Source: JAJPXC01 sp964517875
GTDB taxonomy: Bacteria > Bacteroidota > Bacteroidia > Bacteroidales > Muribaculaceae
Assembly: GCA_964517875.1 (NCBI GenBank)
Contig: CAZFEU010000028.1
Location: forward strand, 1 to 28,916
Direction of reading: 5' to 3'
Length of the DNA: 28,916 bases
Shown: positions 1-8,350 of the stretch, piece after piece
Numbering within the stretch: the first letter of the stretch is position 1
How the letters are laid out: each line of letters starts with the position of its first letter
Notes under the pieces: model-generated
Seen by the model: the letters and a program-made list of their open reading frames with translations, nothing else
Told to the model about the DNA's origin: nothing
Database searches by the model: none
Position numbers and translations under genes: made by a program

Positions 1-427
1 GGTCGGTGTATGACTTGCCGGTCTTGGGGTCGGTGTGGTCGCCGATTTCCAGGGCGGTGCAGTCGGCGGTGAGACCACTGTGTAGGCATGATGAAACACG
101 GGGGCCAAGGTCACGGCCTATGCACGTGGCGCCCATAAGGCATATCTGAGGCTTGATCTCGCGGAAAAGGTTGATCAGAACGGCAGCGTGGGGATTGGAA
201 GTGTAGGGGTAAAGACGCTTATCCTCTACCTTATAGATTACGTCGGCGCCGTAGGGGGCTATCTGTTTTTCTACATCTTTGAGATTGTCGCCGATAACGA
301 TGGCTTCAAGCTTTACGCCAAGACGCGAAGCGAGCACTCTGCCTTTGGTGAGCAGCTCAAGGCTCACGTCGGCGATTTTTCCCTCGTCGTACTCGCAATA
401 TACTATTAAGTTGTTATTGTCTGACAT
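1..427 (-). CDS. etfA: Electron transfer flavoprotein alpha subunit, N-terminal part (3' end outside window)
   Basis: This is the first 142 codons of EtfA, read leftward from an ATG at 425-427 and running off the window without a stop. EtfA carries FAD with EtfB and shuttles electrons between flavin dehydrogenases and the quinone pool or, in bifurcating versions, ferredoxin. The visible part begins MSDNNNLIVYCEYDEGKIAD, then shows the EtfA N-terminal pattern of an ETF nucleotide-binding fold: GVKLEAIVIGD, YGADVIYKVED, and the motif QICLMGATCIGRDLGPR followed by SSCLHSGLTADCTALEI, which matches the family's conserved GR(D)LxPRxAxxLxTGLTADCTxL segment. It lies 44 bp after etfB on the same strand, so the two are almost certainly cotranscribed. 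The FAD-binding C-terminal domain is outside the window, so whether this pair is bifurcating cannot be judged. Confidence 0.93.
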   Translation of the reverse strand, partial: MSDNNNLIVYCEYDEGKIADVSLELLTKGRVLASRLGVKLEAIVIGDNLKDVEKQIAPYGADVIYKVEDKRLYPYTSNPHAAVLINLFREIKPQICLMGATCIGRDLGPRVSSCLHSGLTADCTALEIGDHTDPKTGKSYTD

Positions 428-471
428 TTTATTTTCGTGTTTTTGGGGTGAGTGGTTGTGGTGGCTTCAGG

Positions 472-1344
472 TTAGCCGATTGTGTGGTTGTGAATCAGTT
501 CTTTAATCAGGTCCTCAAGCTGCTCATCGTTGTCATCAAGGCGACGACTTTCTTTAGCGGTGAACACCACATTCTCAATTGCTTTCACTTTAGTGGGGGA
601 GCCTGCCAGACCAATCTGTGCGGGATCAGCGTCAACGTATGCAGCGCTCCACTCCTGCAGATTAAGGTCGTCGCGACGTTCCACGAGTGCGAGTATCTCA
701 GGGGTGAGCTTGGCTTTCTCGCTGGGCGACACGGCATATTTGTATTGCATCACGCGCATCGCGTTGCGGGGACGGCATTCAGCGGCCGAACCGTTGACGG
801 TTACAACGCATGGTAGGGGAGCTTTCACTGTCTCCACGCCGTTTTCGAGGCGGCGTTTTACTGTGACATAGCCATCTTTGAGGTCAATAATCTCCTCTGC
901 GTAGGTCACTTGTGGGATACCGAGTTTCTCGGCTATCTGAGGACCTACCTGGGCTGTGTCGCCGTCGATGGCCTGGCGACCACCGAGGATGATGTCGTAG
1001 TTGCCGAATTTTTTCACGGCCTGAGCCAGCGAATAAGAAGTGGCGAGGGTGTCGGCACCACCTAAGGCACGGTCGGTGAGCACGATGCCTGTGTCGGCAC
1101 CGCGGAAGATGGCTTCACGTATTATCTCTGCGGCACGGGGAAGACCCATGGTGAGGAGTGTTACTTTAGAACCGGGATTGGCATCTTTGAGGCGGAGAGC
1201 CTGTTCAAGGGCGTTCAAGTCCTCGGGATTGAAGATGGCTGGAAGCGCAGCGCGGTTGATTGTGCCATCTTCTTTCATAGCGTCTTTGCCCACATTGCGG
1301 GTGTCGGGCACCTGCTTGGCGAGCACTATGATGTTTAAGCTCAT
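472..1344 (-). CDS. etfB: Electron transfer flavoprotein beta subunit
   Basis: EtfB, 290 aa, the partner of EtfA in the FAD/AMP-containing electron transfer flavoprotein. The start MSLNIIVLAKQVPDTRNVGK is typical of the family (IVxxKQVPD). The signature loop GGRQAIDGDTAQVGPQIAE (around residues 121-139) is the conserved EtfB nucleotide-binding motif, followed by a VNGSAAECRPRNAM segment equivalent to the usual T..LNEPRYP.. region. Length is slightly above the usual 250-265 aa because of a C-terminal extension (DDNDEQLEDLIKELIHNH), of the kind seen in larger ETF-beta proteins. It is the first gene of the etfB-etfA transcript and has a good Bacteroidetes promoter immediately upstream at 1392-1423. 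Neighbouring acyl-CoA dehydrogenase genes, if present, would lie beyond position 1. Confidence 0.95.
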   Translation of the reverse strand: MSLNIIVLAKQVPDTRNVGKDAMKEDGTINRAALPAIFNPEDLNALEQALRLKDANPGSKVTLLTMGLPRAAEIIREAIFRGADTGIVLTDRALGGADTLATSYSLAQAVKKFGNYDIILGGRQAIDGDTAQVGPQIAEKLGIPQVTYAEEIIDLKDGYVTVKRRLENGVETVKAPLPCVVTVNGSAAECRPRNAMRVMQYKYAVSPSEKAKLTPEILALVERRDDLNLQEWSAAYVDADPAQIGLAGSPTKVKAIENVVFTAKESRRLDDNDEQLEDLIKELIHNHTIG

Positions 1345-1391
1345 GTTAGATATTGGTATTAATTATTACTATATTTGCTTTTGCAAGTGTG

Positions 1392-1423
1392 CAAATTTAC
1401 TTATATATGTTATAAAACGCAAA
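1392..1423 (-). promoter_or_regulatory. Promoter of etfBA (Bacteroidetes type)
   Basis: On the minus strand, TTTG (1420-1423) is followed by a 20-nt spacer and TAAATTTG (1392-1399). This matches the Bacteroidetes primary sigma factor consensus TTTG-N19-21-TAnnTTTG. Transcription would start near 1385, about 40 nt before the etfB ATG. Confidence 0.8.
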
Positions 1424-1486
1424 AAAACACCCTTAAATATTCCTAACGATGTGTAATTTTCACCGAAAAAGTGGCCGAAAGCACTG

Positions 1487-2896
1487 TTAATCGTGGCTTG
1501 AACCATCGAAGCAGTGGGTGCAGATACACTCTTTGGGCAGACCGATGGCTTTCACCACATTGTCGAGGGTAGAGAAGTGCAGTGAGGTGACACCAAGGCG
1601 TTTGCGTATCTCTTCCACAAGGCGGTTGTATTCATTGCTTCCGGTGACTGAGTAGAGATGTACGTTCTTGTTCATATCACCTTCCAGGTCTTTGATAATC
1701 CGCCGGGTAATGAGCTCCATATCGGTCTTTGACGAAGTGAAGTTGAGGAACGGACATCCATAAAGGAGTGGAGGGCATGATATACGCACGTGCACTTCCT
1801 TAGCTCCGGCGTTGAATATGTCATGCACATTGTCGCGCAGCTGGGTGCCGCGCACTATTGAGTCGTCGCAGAATATCACGCGCTTGCCGTTAAGTAAGTC
1901 CTTGTTGGGTATCAGTTTCATCTTAGCCACAAGTTCACGGCGATCTTGGGTTGAAGGTGTGAATGACCGGGGCCAGGTGGGGGTATATTTGCAAATGCCG
2001 CGTTTAAATGGCACACCCATTCCGGTGGCATATCCCAGTGCCATACCTGTTCCTGAGTCGGGGATGGGGCTCACGAAGTCTACTTCAGTTTCATCTTCTT
2101 TACCCATGGCTTCGCCGTCGGCATATCTCATTTCATCGACGTTGCGGCCTTCATAAGAGCAGGGAGGATAACCGTAGTATATCCATAGGAATGAACATAT
2201 CTGATTGCACTCTAAAGGCTTGCTCATCTGCTCACGTCCATCGGGCGAGATTTTGACTATCTCTCCCGGCCCTAAATCGTAGTCGATTTCGTAGCCGAGA
2301 TTTGGAAAAGCGCATGTCTCGCTCGTCACGGCCATTGCTCCACTTTTGCGCCCAATGGTGATGGGGGTGCGACCCAGGCGGTCGCGTGCGGCTATGATGC
2401 TGCCGTCGTCAAGCAGCAGAAGCATAGAGCAAGATCCCTTGATGCGTTGCTGTGCGTTGCGCACACCGCTCAGGTAGTCATCCCCTTCGCTGATTAGAGC
2501 GGCTACCATTTCGGTGGGATTGATGATGTCATAACTGTGCTCGCAGAAATGGTGTCCCTTGGCCAAAAGTTCTTTTTCAAGTACAGAAATATTGTTGATG
2601 CGCCCCACAGTGACGATGGCAAATTTGCCCAAATGACAGTTGACTATGATGGGCTGGGCATCGGTGTCGCTAATTACTCCGATTCCGGCGTTTCCCGAAA
2701 ATTCGTGCAGGTCGGGTTCAAATTTGGTGCGGAAATATGAGTTTTCGATGTTGTGGATTGAACGGGCGAAAATTCCGGCCTCCGACACTGTAGCCATGCC
2801 AGCGCGGCGTGTGCCGAGATGTGAGTTGTAATCGACGCCATAAAATAGTTCGTTAACACATGATGTGCGCTTGGTAGCGCCAAAGAAACCTCCCAT
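1487..2896 (-). CDS. purF: Amidophosphoribosyltransferase-like protein (PurF family) with degenerate glutaminase half
   Basis: A 469-aa COG0034-type protein. PurF normally makes phosphoribosylamine from PRPP and glutamine, the first step of purine synthesis. The phosphoribosyltransferase half looks intact: PDSGTGMALGYA, and the PRPP loop VIFCDDSIVRGTQ at residues 340-352. Probable Fe-S ligands of the Bacillus-type enzyme are present: Cys234 (ICSF), Cys381, and Cys459/Cys462 (CTHC). The N-terminal Ntn-glutaminase half is recognisable (ARDRLGRTPI, ETCAFPNLGYE, PGEIV), but the protein begins MGGFFG where PurF needs MCG, so the nucleophilic Cys1 is Gly. The canonical HNG oxyanion motif reads GRI (98-100). 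The usual NRYVGRTFI loop reads KYTPTWPRSFT. No upstream in-frame start restores a Cys. It follows purL after an 80-bp gap with a hairpin. It may be ammonia-dependent or have another role; a second, canonical PurF elsewhere is likely but cannot be seen here. Confidence 0.8.
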   Translation of the reverse strand: MGGFFGATKRTSCVNELFYGVDYNSHLGTRRAGMATVSEAGIFARSIHNIENSYFRTKFEPDLHEFSGNAGIGVISDTDAQPIIVNCHLGKFAIVTVGRINNISVLEKELLAKGHHFCEHSYDIINPTEMVAALISEGDDYLSGVRNAQQRIKGSCSMLLLLDDGSIIAARDRLGRTPITIGRKSGAMAVTSETCAFPNLGYEIDYDLGPGEIVKISPDGREQMSKPLECNQICSFLWIYYGYPPCSYEGRNVDEMRYADGEAMGKEDETEVDFVSPIPDSGTGMALGYATGMGVPFKRGICKYTPTWPRSFTPSTQDRRELVAKMKLIPNKDLLNGKRVIFCDDSIVRGTQLRDNVHDIFNAGAKEVHVRISCPPLLYGCPFLNFTSSKTDMELITRRIIKDLEGDMNKNVHLYSVTGSNEYNRLVEEIRKRLGVTSLHFSTLDNVVKAIGLPKECICTHCFDGSSHD

Positions 2897-2931
2897 TGGA
2901 AATGTTGTTGAATTAAATATTATAAAAGCAA

Positions 2932-2967
2932 TCCGAGCATATAGCTTGGAGTAGCTGTATGCTCGGA
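2932..2967 (-). terminator. Hairpin between purL and the purF-like gene (terminator or attenuator)
   Basis: Positions 2932-2946 pair with 2953-2967: a 15-bp stem (one G-U pair) with a 6-nt loop, starting about 10 nt after the purL stop. On the minus strand it is followed by TTGCTTTTATAATA, only a partial T-run. No clear TAnnTTTG promoter is visible between it and the purF-like ATG, so partial read-through from purL is the likely way the second gene is expressed. Confidence 0.65.
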
Positions 2968-2977
2968 CTATGGTTAT

Positions 2978-5900
2978 TTAACTTTTGTGCTGCTCTACCC
3001 ATTTGCGGGCGTTGACAAATGCGTCAAGCCATGGTGTCACATCATCGTTGCGGCGCGAATAGGGGTAGTAGGCACATTGCCAGGGGAATATTGCGCGCTC
3101 GAGGTGAGGCATCATGGCAAGATGGCGACCATCGGCCGAACATATGCCGGCTACTGCTCCACGTGAGCCGTTGGGGTTGCCAGGGTATTGATTGTAGCAG
3201 TACTTAGCCACGATGTTGTAGCTCGACAATGCTTCAGGTAGATGGAAGCGACCCTCGCCGTGGGCTACCCATATGCCTAATCGGTATCCCGAAAGCGATC
3301 CGAGCATTACGCTGTTGTTCTTGGGGATTGTCAGTCCTAAGAACTGTGACTCAAACTTATGCGATATATTGTGGAGCATCTTTGTAGGACGCTTGTGCTC
3401 AGGATTGATAAGACCAAGCTCTATCATCAGCTGGCAACCGTTGCATATGCCCAGACTGAGGGTGTCGGAACGGTCGAAATAGCGTTTGAGTGTTTCGCGT
3501 GCTGTATCATTCCATTTGAACCCGCTGGCCCATCCTTTTGCCGAGCCTAAAACATCGGAATTGGAGAACCCTCCGCAGAATACTATCATGTTGATATCGT
3601 CGAGGGTTTCACGGCCACTCATGAGGTCGGTCATATGCACATCCTTGACATCAAAGCCTGCCAAGTGTAGGGCATAGGCCATCTCTCGGTCGCCGTTAAC
3701 GCCCTTCTCACGGATGATGGCTGCACGCACTCCTGTGCGTTGGGAGCGGCTATGGGCAAGACCACGCGAATCAAGGTGCCCATCAAAGGCTGCGGGTATG
3801 AGGTAGCGTATGGGCTGCTTCTTGTAGTTTTCAAAGCGTAGCGCCGCGCATTCCTTGCCGCTTTGCAGTGTGTCGAGCAAATAAGATGAGTCGAACCATA
3901 CGTCGCGCAGATAGTCGATGCCAAGCAGATACACTGACTCGTTGTCGCTAAGCATCACTACGCGCTCGTCGCACGGAGTGCCGATTGGGAAGTATTTAAC
4001 GCCCGAATCGTCGAGTATCTTTTCTGTTGATTCTTTCTTTGAGTCTTCAACTTGAATTACTACAGCTGGGTTTTCGGCGAAGAGTATTTTTAACAGATCG
4101 GTTTCGCCATGCATTCTGAAGCCGTCGGTGTACACGTTAAGACCACCATCGGTATTGGCGAAACACATTTCAAGCAGGGTTGTGATCAAGCCACCGGCCG
4201 ATACATCGTGCATAGCCAATAGTTTGCGGTTGCGCACAAGTCGCTGGATGGTGTTAAAGGCAGTGACAAACTTATCCGTATCTTTTACCGTTGGCACTTC
4301 CGAACCGACTGCGTTGAGTGTCTGCCATAGTGCCGATCCTCCAAGTTTAAGGTTGTCGGATGACAGGTCGATATAGTAAAGTGTCGATGCCTTGGGGCGT
4401 ATGACTGGGCCGACCGTGCGTCTGATATTTCGTACTTCACCAGCCGCTGAAATTATCACCGTGCCAGGTGCAAGCACCTTCTTGTCGCCGTATTTTTGTG
4501 TCATCGAAAGTGAATCCTTGCCTGTGGGGATATTGATACCTAAGGCTACGGCAAAATCGGAACACGCTTTCACTGCTTTGTACAGAGCGGCATCCTCTCC
4601 CTCATTGCGGCATGGCCACATCCAGTTGGCACTAAGCGATACGCTCTTTAACCCTTGATCTAAGTCTGCTCCCACGATGTTGGTGAGCGCTTCGGCAACT
4701 GCCAGTACTGAACCTGCCGCAGAGTCGGACAAAGCGGCCTGGGGTGCATGGCCAATGCTGGTTGCAATACCTTTTTTGCCGGTATAATCGAGAGCCACCA
4801 CACCGCAGTCGCTAAGGGGCAGCTGAATTGCTCCCTGGCATTGCTGACGTGCTATGCGGCCTGTGACTGAGCGGTCCACCTTGTTGGTAAGCCAATCCTT
4901 GCATGCTACTGATTCGAGCTGAAGCACCGATACGATGTAGTTCTGAAAGTTGGATACGTCGACTTTTGGGTCGCTATATGTATGGCTTACTGTGTGGTCG
5001 GTCATCACCGTCTTTGGGGAGTTGCCAAACATATCGGCCATTTCGAGGTCGATGGGCTTTACACCATTGTGGTGTGCGAAGGTGAATCGATGATCGTCGG
5101 TGGTTTCTCCTACCACATACATCGGAGCACGCTCCCTCTGGGCTATCTGCTCTATCAAAGGTATATCCTTATCTTTCACCACCATGCCCATTCGCTCTTG
5201 GCTTTCATTGCCGGCGATTTCCTTGTCGGATAGGGTAGGGTCGCCCACAGGTAGTGCGTCGATGTCGATACAGCCACCGGTGGCTTCAACAAGCTCGCTC
5301 AAGGCGTTGAGATGACCACCTGCTCCGTGGTCGTGGATCGATACTATGGGATTGTGGTCGCTTTCGGCCAAAGCGCGTATCACGTTGGCCACGCGCTTCT
5401 GCATTTCGGGATTAGCGCGCTGCACGGCGTTAAGCTCGATTGAGTTGTCGTAGAGGCCCGTCTCAACCGATGAAACGGCACCACCACCCATGCCTATACG
5501 GTAGTTGTCGCCACCCATCACCACTACTTTTTCGCCAGGTTCAGTTTCCCCTTTGAGGGCATCTTTTTTAGCAGCGTACCCTACGCCTCCGGCGAGCATT
5601 ATCACCTTGTCGTAACCGTAAGTGCGGTTGCCTTCGGCATGCTCAAATGTGAGGAGTGAGCCGCAGATGAGAGGTTGGCCAAACTTGTTGCCGAAATCTG
5701 ATGCTCCATTGGAGGCTTTTATGAGAATTTCAGAAGGGGCCTGATAGAGCCAGGCTCGGGGATCGAGTATGCGTTCCCAACGATGTTCGGGGCTTAGCCG
5801 TGGGTATGATGTCATGTAGACGGCTGTTCCGGCTATGGGGAGCGAAGCTTTGCCGCCGCCGAGGCGGTCGCGAATTTCTCCGCCTGTGCCTGTTGCGGCT

Positions 5901-6676
5901 CCGTTGAATGGCTCAACTGTCGTGGGGAAGTTGTGCGTTTCGGCTTTCAGCGAGATCACCGTGTCGATAGGCTTTACTGTGAAAAAGTCGGGACGCTCGG
6001 GGTGCTCAGGGTAGAATTGGTCGACCTTGGGCCCCTTTACAAATGCCACATTATCTTTATAAGCCGATACAAGCTTGTTGGGGTTGGCCTGTGATGTGCG
6101 TTTGATAAGTTTGAACAATGATGAAGGCATTTCTTTGCCATCGATCACGAAAGTGCCGTTGAATATCTTATGGCGACAGTGCTCTGAATTGACTTGGGAG
6201 AATCCGAAAACCTCGCTGTCGGTGAGCGGGCGTCCGAGCTTAGCGCTCAGTTGCCTCAGGTACTCCTCCTCGTCGGCACTCAATGCGAGGCCCTCGGTGC
6301 GATTGTATTCGGCGATGTCGTCGATATGTACTATTGGCTGCGCCTTGATGTCGACTTTAAAGATGTTTTGGCCTAATCCGTCATACACTCGTTGGAGCAT
6401 TCGGTCGTGAGTGCCGTGGACATCGGCCCTTGTGAATTGCTCAATTCGGGTGATACCGTTGAGACTCATGTTTTGGGTGATTTCTACGGCGTTGGTGCTC
6501 CAGGGGGTGATCATTTCGCGGCGGGGGCCAACGAAGCGACCGCTGACAGAGCGGCTTTTCAGGGGTTTGGCTCCATCAAGAAGCCACACAAGGCGCTCAA
6601 TCTCGCGGTCGGAGAGCTGATGATCTACCTCGATGGCAGTAATTAGATCAGCTCCTTTTTTGAAAAAATGTATCAT
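2978..6676 (-). CDS. purL: Phosphoribosylformylglycinamidine synthase (single-chain PurL)
   Basis: FGAR amidotransferase, 1232 aa, the large single-chain form typical of Gammaproteobacteria, Bacteroidetes and eukaryotes. It converts FGAR, glutamine and ATP to FGAM in purine synthesis. In order: a PurS-like N-terminal domain (about 1-130); a linker with SEHCRHKIFNGTF; the first synthetase domain with AETHNFPTTVEPFNGAATG, then GGEIRDRLGGG, and HDHGAGGHLNALSELVEATG; the second synthetase-like domain with MHDVSAGGLITTLLEM; and a class I glutaminase from about residue 990. The glutaminase triad is visible: Cys1078 in SLGICNGCQLM, and His1191 and Glu1193 in MPHLERAIFPWQ. The chosen ATG lies about 26 nt downstream of the predicted start point of the promoter at 6709-6716. 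It is first in a probable purL/purF-like transcript. Confidence 0.97.
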   Translation of the reverse strand: MIHFFKKGADLITAIEVDHQLSDREIERLVWLLDGAKPLKSRSVSGRFVGPRREMITPWSTNAVEITQNMSLNGITRIEQFTRADVHGTHDRMLQRVYDGLGQNIFKVDIKAQPIVHIDDIAEYNRTEGLALSADEEEYLRQLSAKLGRPLTDSEVFGFSQVNSEHCRHKIFNGTFVIDGKEMPSSLFKLIKRTSQANPNKLVSAYKDNVAFVKGPKVDQFYPEHPERPDFFTVKPIDTVISLKAETHNFPTTVEPFNGAATGTGGEIRDRLGGGKASLPIAGTAVYMTSYPRLSPEHRWERILDPRAWLYQAPSEILIKASNGASDFGNKFGQPLICGSLLTFEHAEGNRTYGYDKVIMLAGGVGYAAKKDALKGETEPGEKVVVMGGDNYRIGMGGGAVSSVETGLYDNSIELNAVQRANPEMQKRVANVIRALAESDHNPIVSIHDHGAGGHLNALSELVEATGGCIDIDALPVGDPTLSDKEIAGNESQERMGMVVKDKDIPLIEQIAQRERAPMYVVGETTDDHRFTFAHHNGVKPIDLEMADMFGNSPKTVMTDHTVSHTYSDPKVDVSNFQNYIVSVLQLESVACKDWLTNKVDRSVTGRIARQQCQGAIQLPLSDCGVVALDYTGKKGIATSIGHAPQAALSDSAAGSVLAVAEALTNIVGADLDQGLKSVSLSANWMWPCRNEGEDAALYKAVKACSDFAVALGINIPTGKDSLSMTQKYGDKKVLAPGTVIISAAGEVRNIRRTVGPVIRPKASTLYYIDLSSDNLKLGGSALWQTLNAVGSEVPTVKDTDKFVTAFNTIQRLVRNRKLLAMHDVSAGGLITTLLEMCFANTDGGLNVYTDGFRMHGETDLLKILFAENPAVVIQVEDSKKESTEKILDDSGVKYFPIGTPCDERVVMLSDNESVYLLGIDYLRDVWFDSSYLLDTLQSGKECAALRFENYKKQPIRYLIPAAFDGHLDSRGLAHSRSQRTGVRAAIIREKGVNGDREMAYALHLAGFDVKDVHMTDLMSGRETLDDINMIVFCGGFSNSDVLGSAKGWASGFKWNDTARETLKRYFDRSDTLSLGICNGCQLMIELGLINPEHKRPTKMLHNISHKFESQFLGLTIPKNNSVMLGSLSGYRLGIWVAHGEGRFHLPEALSSYNIVAKYCYNQYPGNPNGSRGAVAGICSADGRHLAMMPHLERAIFPWQCAYYPYSRRNDDVTPWLDAFVNARKWVEQHKS

Positions 6677-6708
6677 AACTTTCGTGGGGTGTCATTGAAT
6701 TGACGGCG

Positions 6709-6716
6709 CAAATTTA
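6709..6716 (-). promoter_or_regulatory. -7 element of the purL promoter
   Basis: TAAATTTG on the minus strand is a perfect TAnnTTTG match, placing the transcript start near 6702 and the purL ATG about 26 nt later. The -33 region (around 6737-6740) shows no good TTTG match. No purine riboswitch or PurR-like operator was recognised in the short leader. Confidence 0.55.
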
Positions 6717-6801
6717 CTCATTTTTTCTGAAGTCACCCACTATTCCCGACAGTTTATCAGTGCTAACGAACACATCAATGGTGGTGTGAATAGAGTAGCG
6801 G

Positions 6802-6837
6802 ATAAAAAAGCAGCCTCGCGGGTGTGCGAGGCTGCTT
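6802..6837 (-). terminator. Rho-independent terminator of the amylase gene
   Basis: Positions 6808-6819 pair perfectly with 6826-6837 (12 bp, GC-rich, 6-nt loop). On the minus strand the stem runs into TTTTTT (6804-6809). It lies about 20 bp after the stop of the secreted amylase gene and upstream of the purL promoter. Confidence 0.85.
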
Positions 6838-6858
6838 GATGGTATAGGCGGTGTGTTA

Positions 6859-8274
6859 TTACATTAGGATGTATGAGGTAAGGGGTTGGAGCTTTCCTTC
6901 GATGATGCCGTTTTTCACCTTGAATGTGTTGGAATGAACTGCGTCGGTGTATGTTCCGTCGGGGAGTGTGGTAGCGAGTTTCGCTTTTTGGACGCGTGAT
7001 GACAGGTTGACCAATGCTGCGCCTTTAGAGCCTCGGGACACTTCGACCACGGCTCCGTTATCGCTGGCGACTACTGTTTCGGGCTCGCCGGCCATTGCGG
7101 TGCGGAAGTGGTTGATGGCTGCTACTTCGGGGTGCTTGAATTCGTCGTTGCCGCGGGCTCCGATGCGGTTGTTACCCCAATAGTTCTCGCGTGTGCTACC
7201 TGCCGGGCGTGAGTAGAATAGGGGAGTACCGTGGTCGCGTGCGGTGAGGAATACCCATCCCATGCGTATCTGATCGTCGGTGAGGCCGGCTGATTCATGG
7301 GCGTTGCAGTATGTGTCGTGGCTTTCTACCCAGGTGACGAGTTCAGATGGGTCAGCGTCATGATGCCATGAGCGCAGGTCGGCGGCGTTGTAGTTACCCT
7401 TTTCAAGGGCTTCACGGAGGAAGTGACCGTAAGAGCTTGCGGTCATATCCATATATTCGGCATATTCTTTCTCGGGAACGCCACGATCCTGGAGCACTTC
7501 ACCATAGATGTAAATAGAGTCGGGCATCAGCAGCGAAAGACCCTTGACTGCCTCACGACCTGTGGCAACATCCCAAAAGTTATTGCGCTCGGCTTTAGGG
7601 TCGACTGGGTCGGAGTGTACCCCGATGTGCTTGGCCGTGTCGTATCTGAATCCTCGCGCACCGAGATTAATCAGGTCGTTGACGTATTGCAGGTAGTAGT
7701 ACTGGAAGTCAGGATTTTCGGTGTTGACATCCGGCAGTCCGCCCATCTCGCCGGTAGTACACTGCAGGCGGTCGCTGTAATCGGTAATAGGGGTGAATCC
7801 GTTGGCATGGTAGAGGTTTTCATGACCACCAACGGCGTTATCGAGTCCTGGTAGCACTGCTGTGTGGTCGATAGCAGTGTGGTTGGGGAGCACATCGACT
7901 ATTACTTTCACACCATATTTATAAGCGCTGTCGCACATGGCTTTGAACTGGTCGCGGTCGCCAAGCATATAATTGCCGATTTTCCAATCGGTAGGTTGAT
8001 AATAGTAGTACCATTTGCCGGTGACTGAATCGCCGGGTTCGCTGTAGAGGGCCATGCCACCACCTTCACCTACATAGCAGGTGTTGGCAGGTGATGTCTG
8101 TACATAAGCGTAACCGGCATCGGCGATGTCTTTCATGTTGTCGGCTATGGTGTCGAACGACCAAGACCATGCGTGAAGAATTACATTGTTGTCGGTCGAG
8201 CCAACGTGTTTCTGTTTGGCCTGAGCACCCGTGCTGATCAGCAGGGTGGCGGCCAGAATTGCTAACTGTTTCAT
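6859..8274 (-). CDS. Secreted alpha-amylase, GH13 (AmyE-like, probably subfamily 28)
   Basis: A 471-aa endo-acting alpha-1,4-glucanase of the GH13 clan. Residues 1-19 form a signal peptide (MKQLAILAATLLISTGAQA). The (beta/alpha)8 barrel starts with VILHAWSWSFDTI and AGYAYVQTSPANT, very like Bacillus subtilis AmyE, which suggests subfamily GH13_28. The four GH13 motifs are present: VDVLPNHT (region I); GFRYDTAKH with nucleophile Asp212; YGEVLQD with acid/base Glu259; WVESHDTY with stabiliser Asp320. A short C-terminal beta domain follows (about 390-471), with no starch-binding module and no sorting tail. It has its own terminator (6802-6837) and a palindrome at 8306-8315 just upstream, so it is probably monocistronic. 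The precise product pattern cannot be told from sequence. Confidence 0.93.
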   Translation of the reverse strand: MKQLAILAATLLISTGAQAKQKHVGSTDNNVILHAWSWSFDTIADNMKDIADAGYAYVQTSPANTCYVGEGGGMALYSEPGDSVTGKWYYYYQPTDWKIGNYMLGDRDQFKAMCDSAYKYGVKVIVDVLPNHTAIDHTAVLPGLDNAVGGHENLYHANGFTPITDYSDRLQCTTGEMGGLPDVNTENPDFQYYYLQYVNDLINLGARGFRYDTAKHIGVHSDPVDPKAERNNFWDVATGREAVKGLSLLMPDSIYIYGEVLQDRGVPEKEYAEYMDMTASSYGHFLREALEKGNYNAADLRSWHHDADPSELVTWVESHDTYCNAHESAGLTDDQIRMGWVFLTARDHGTPLFYSRPAGSTRENYWGNNRIGARGNDEFKHPEVAAINHFRTAMAGEPETVVASDNGAVVEVSRGSKGAALVNLSSRVQKAKLATTLPDGTYTDAVHSNTFKVKNGIIEGKLQPLTSYILM

Positions 8275-8305
8275 TAAGGTAAGTATGAATTGATTATGAT
8301 ATGTA

Positions 8306-8321
8306 TAAACGTTTAAAGATA
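8306..8321 (-). promoter_or_regulatory. Palindromic operator candidate and -7-like element upstream of the amylase
   Basis: TAAACGTTTA (8306-8315) is a perfect 10-bp palindrome 32 bp upstream of the amylase ATG. It directly abuts TATCTTTA (8314-8321, minus strand), a seven-of-eight match to TAnnTTTG. A CG-centred AAACGTTT is the kind of half-site LacI-family sugar regulators bind; repression by overlap with the promoter is an inference. The same octamer lies upstream of the second secreted amylase at 17291-17298. Confidence 0.4.
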
Positions 8322-8350
8322 TAGTTGAGTTGAAACGAGATTAATTCCTA

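Noticed and set aside
448..871. Open frames on the plus strand opposite etfB
   Set aside because: They lie wholly within the well-supported etfB coding sequence and have no family features.
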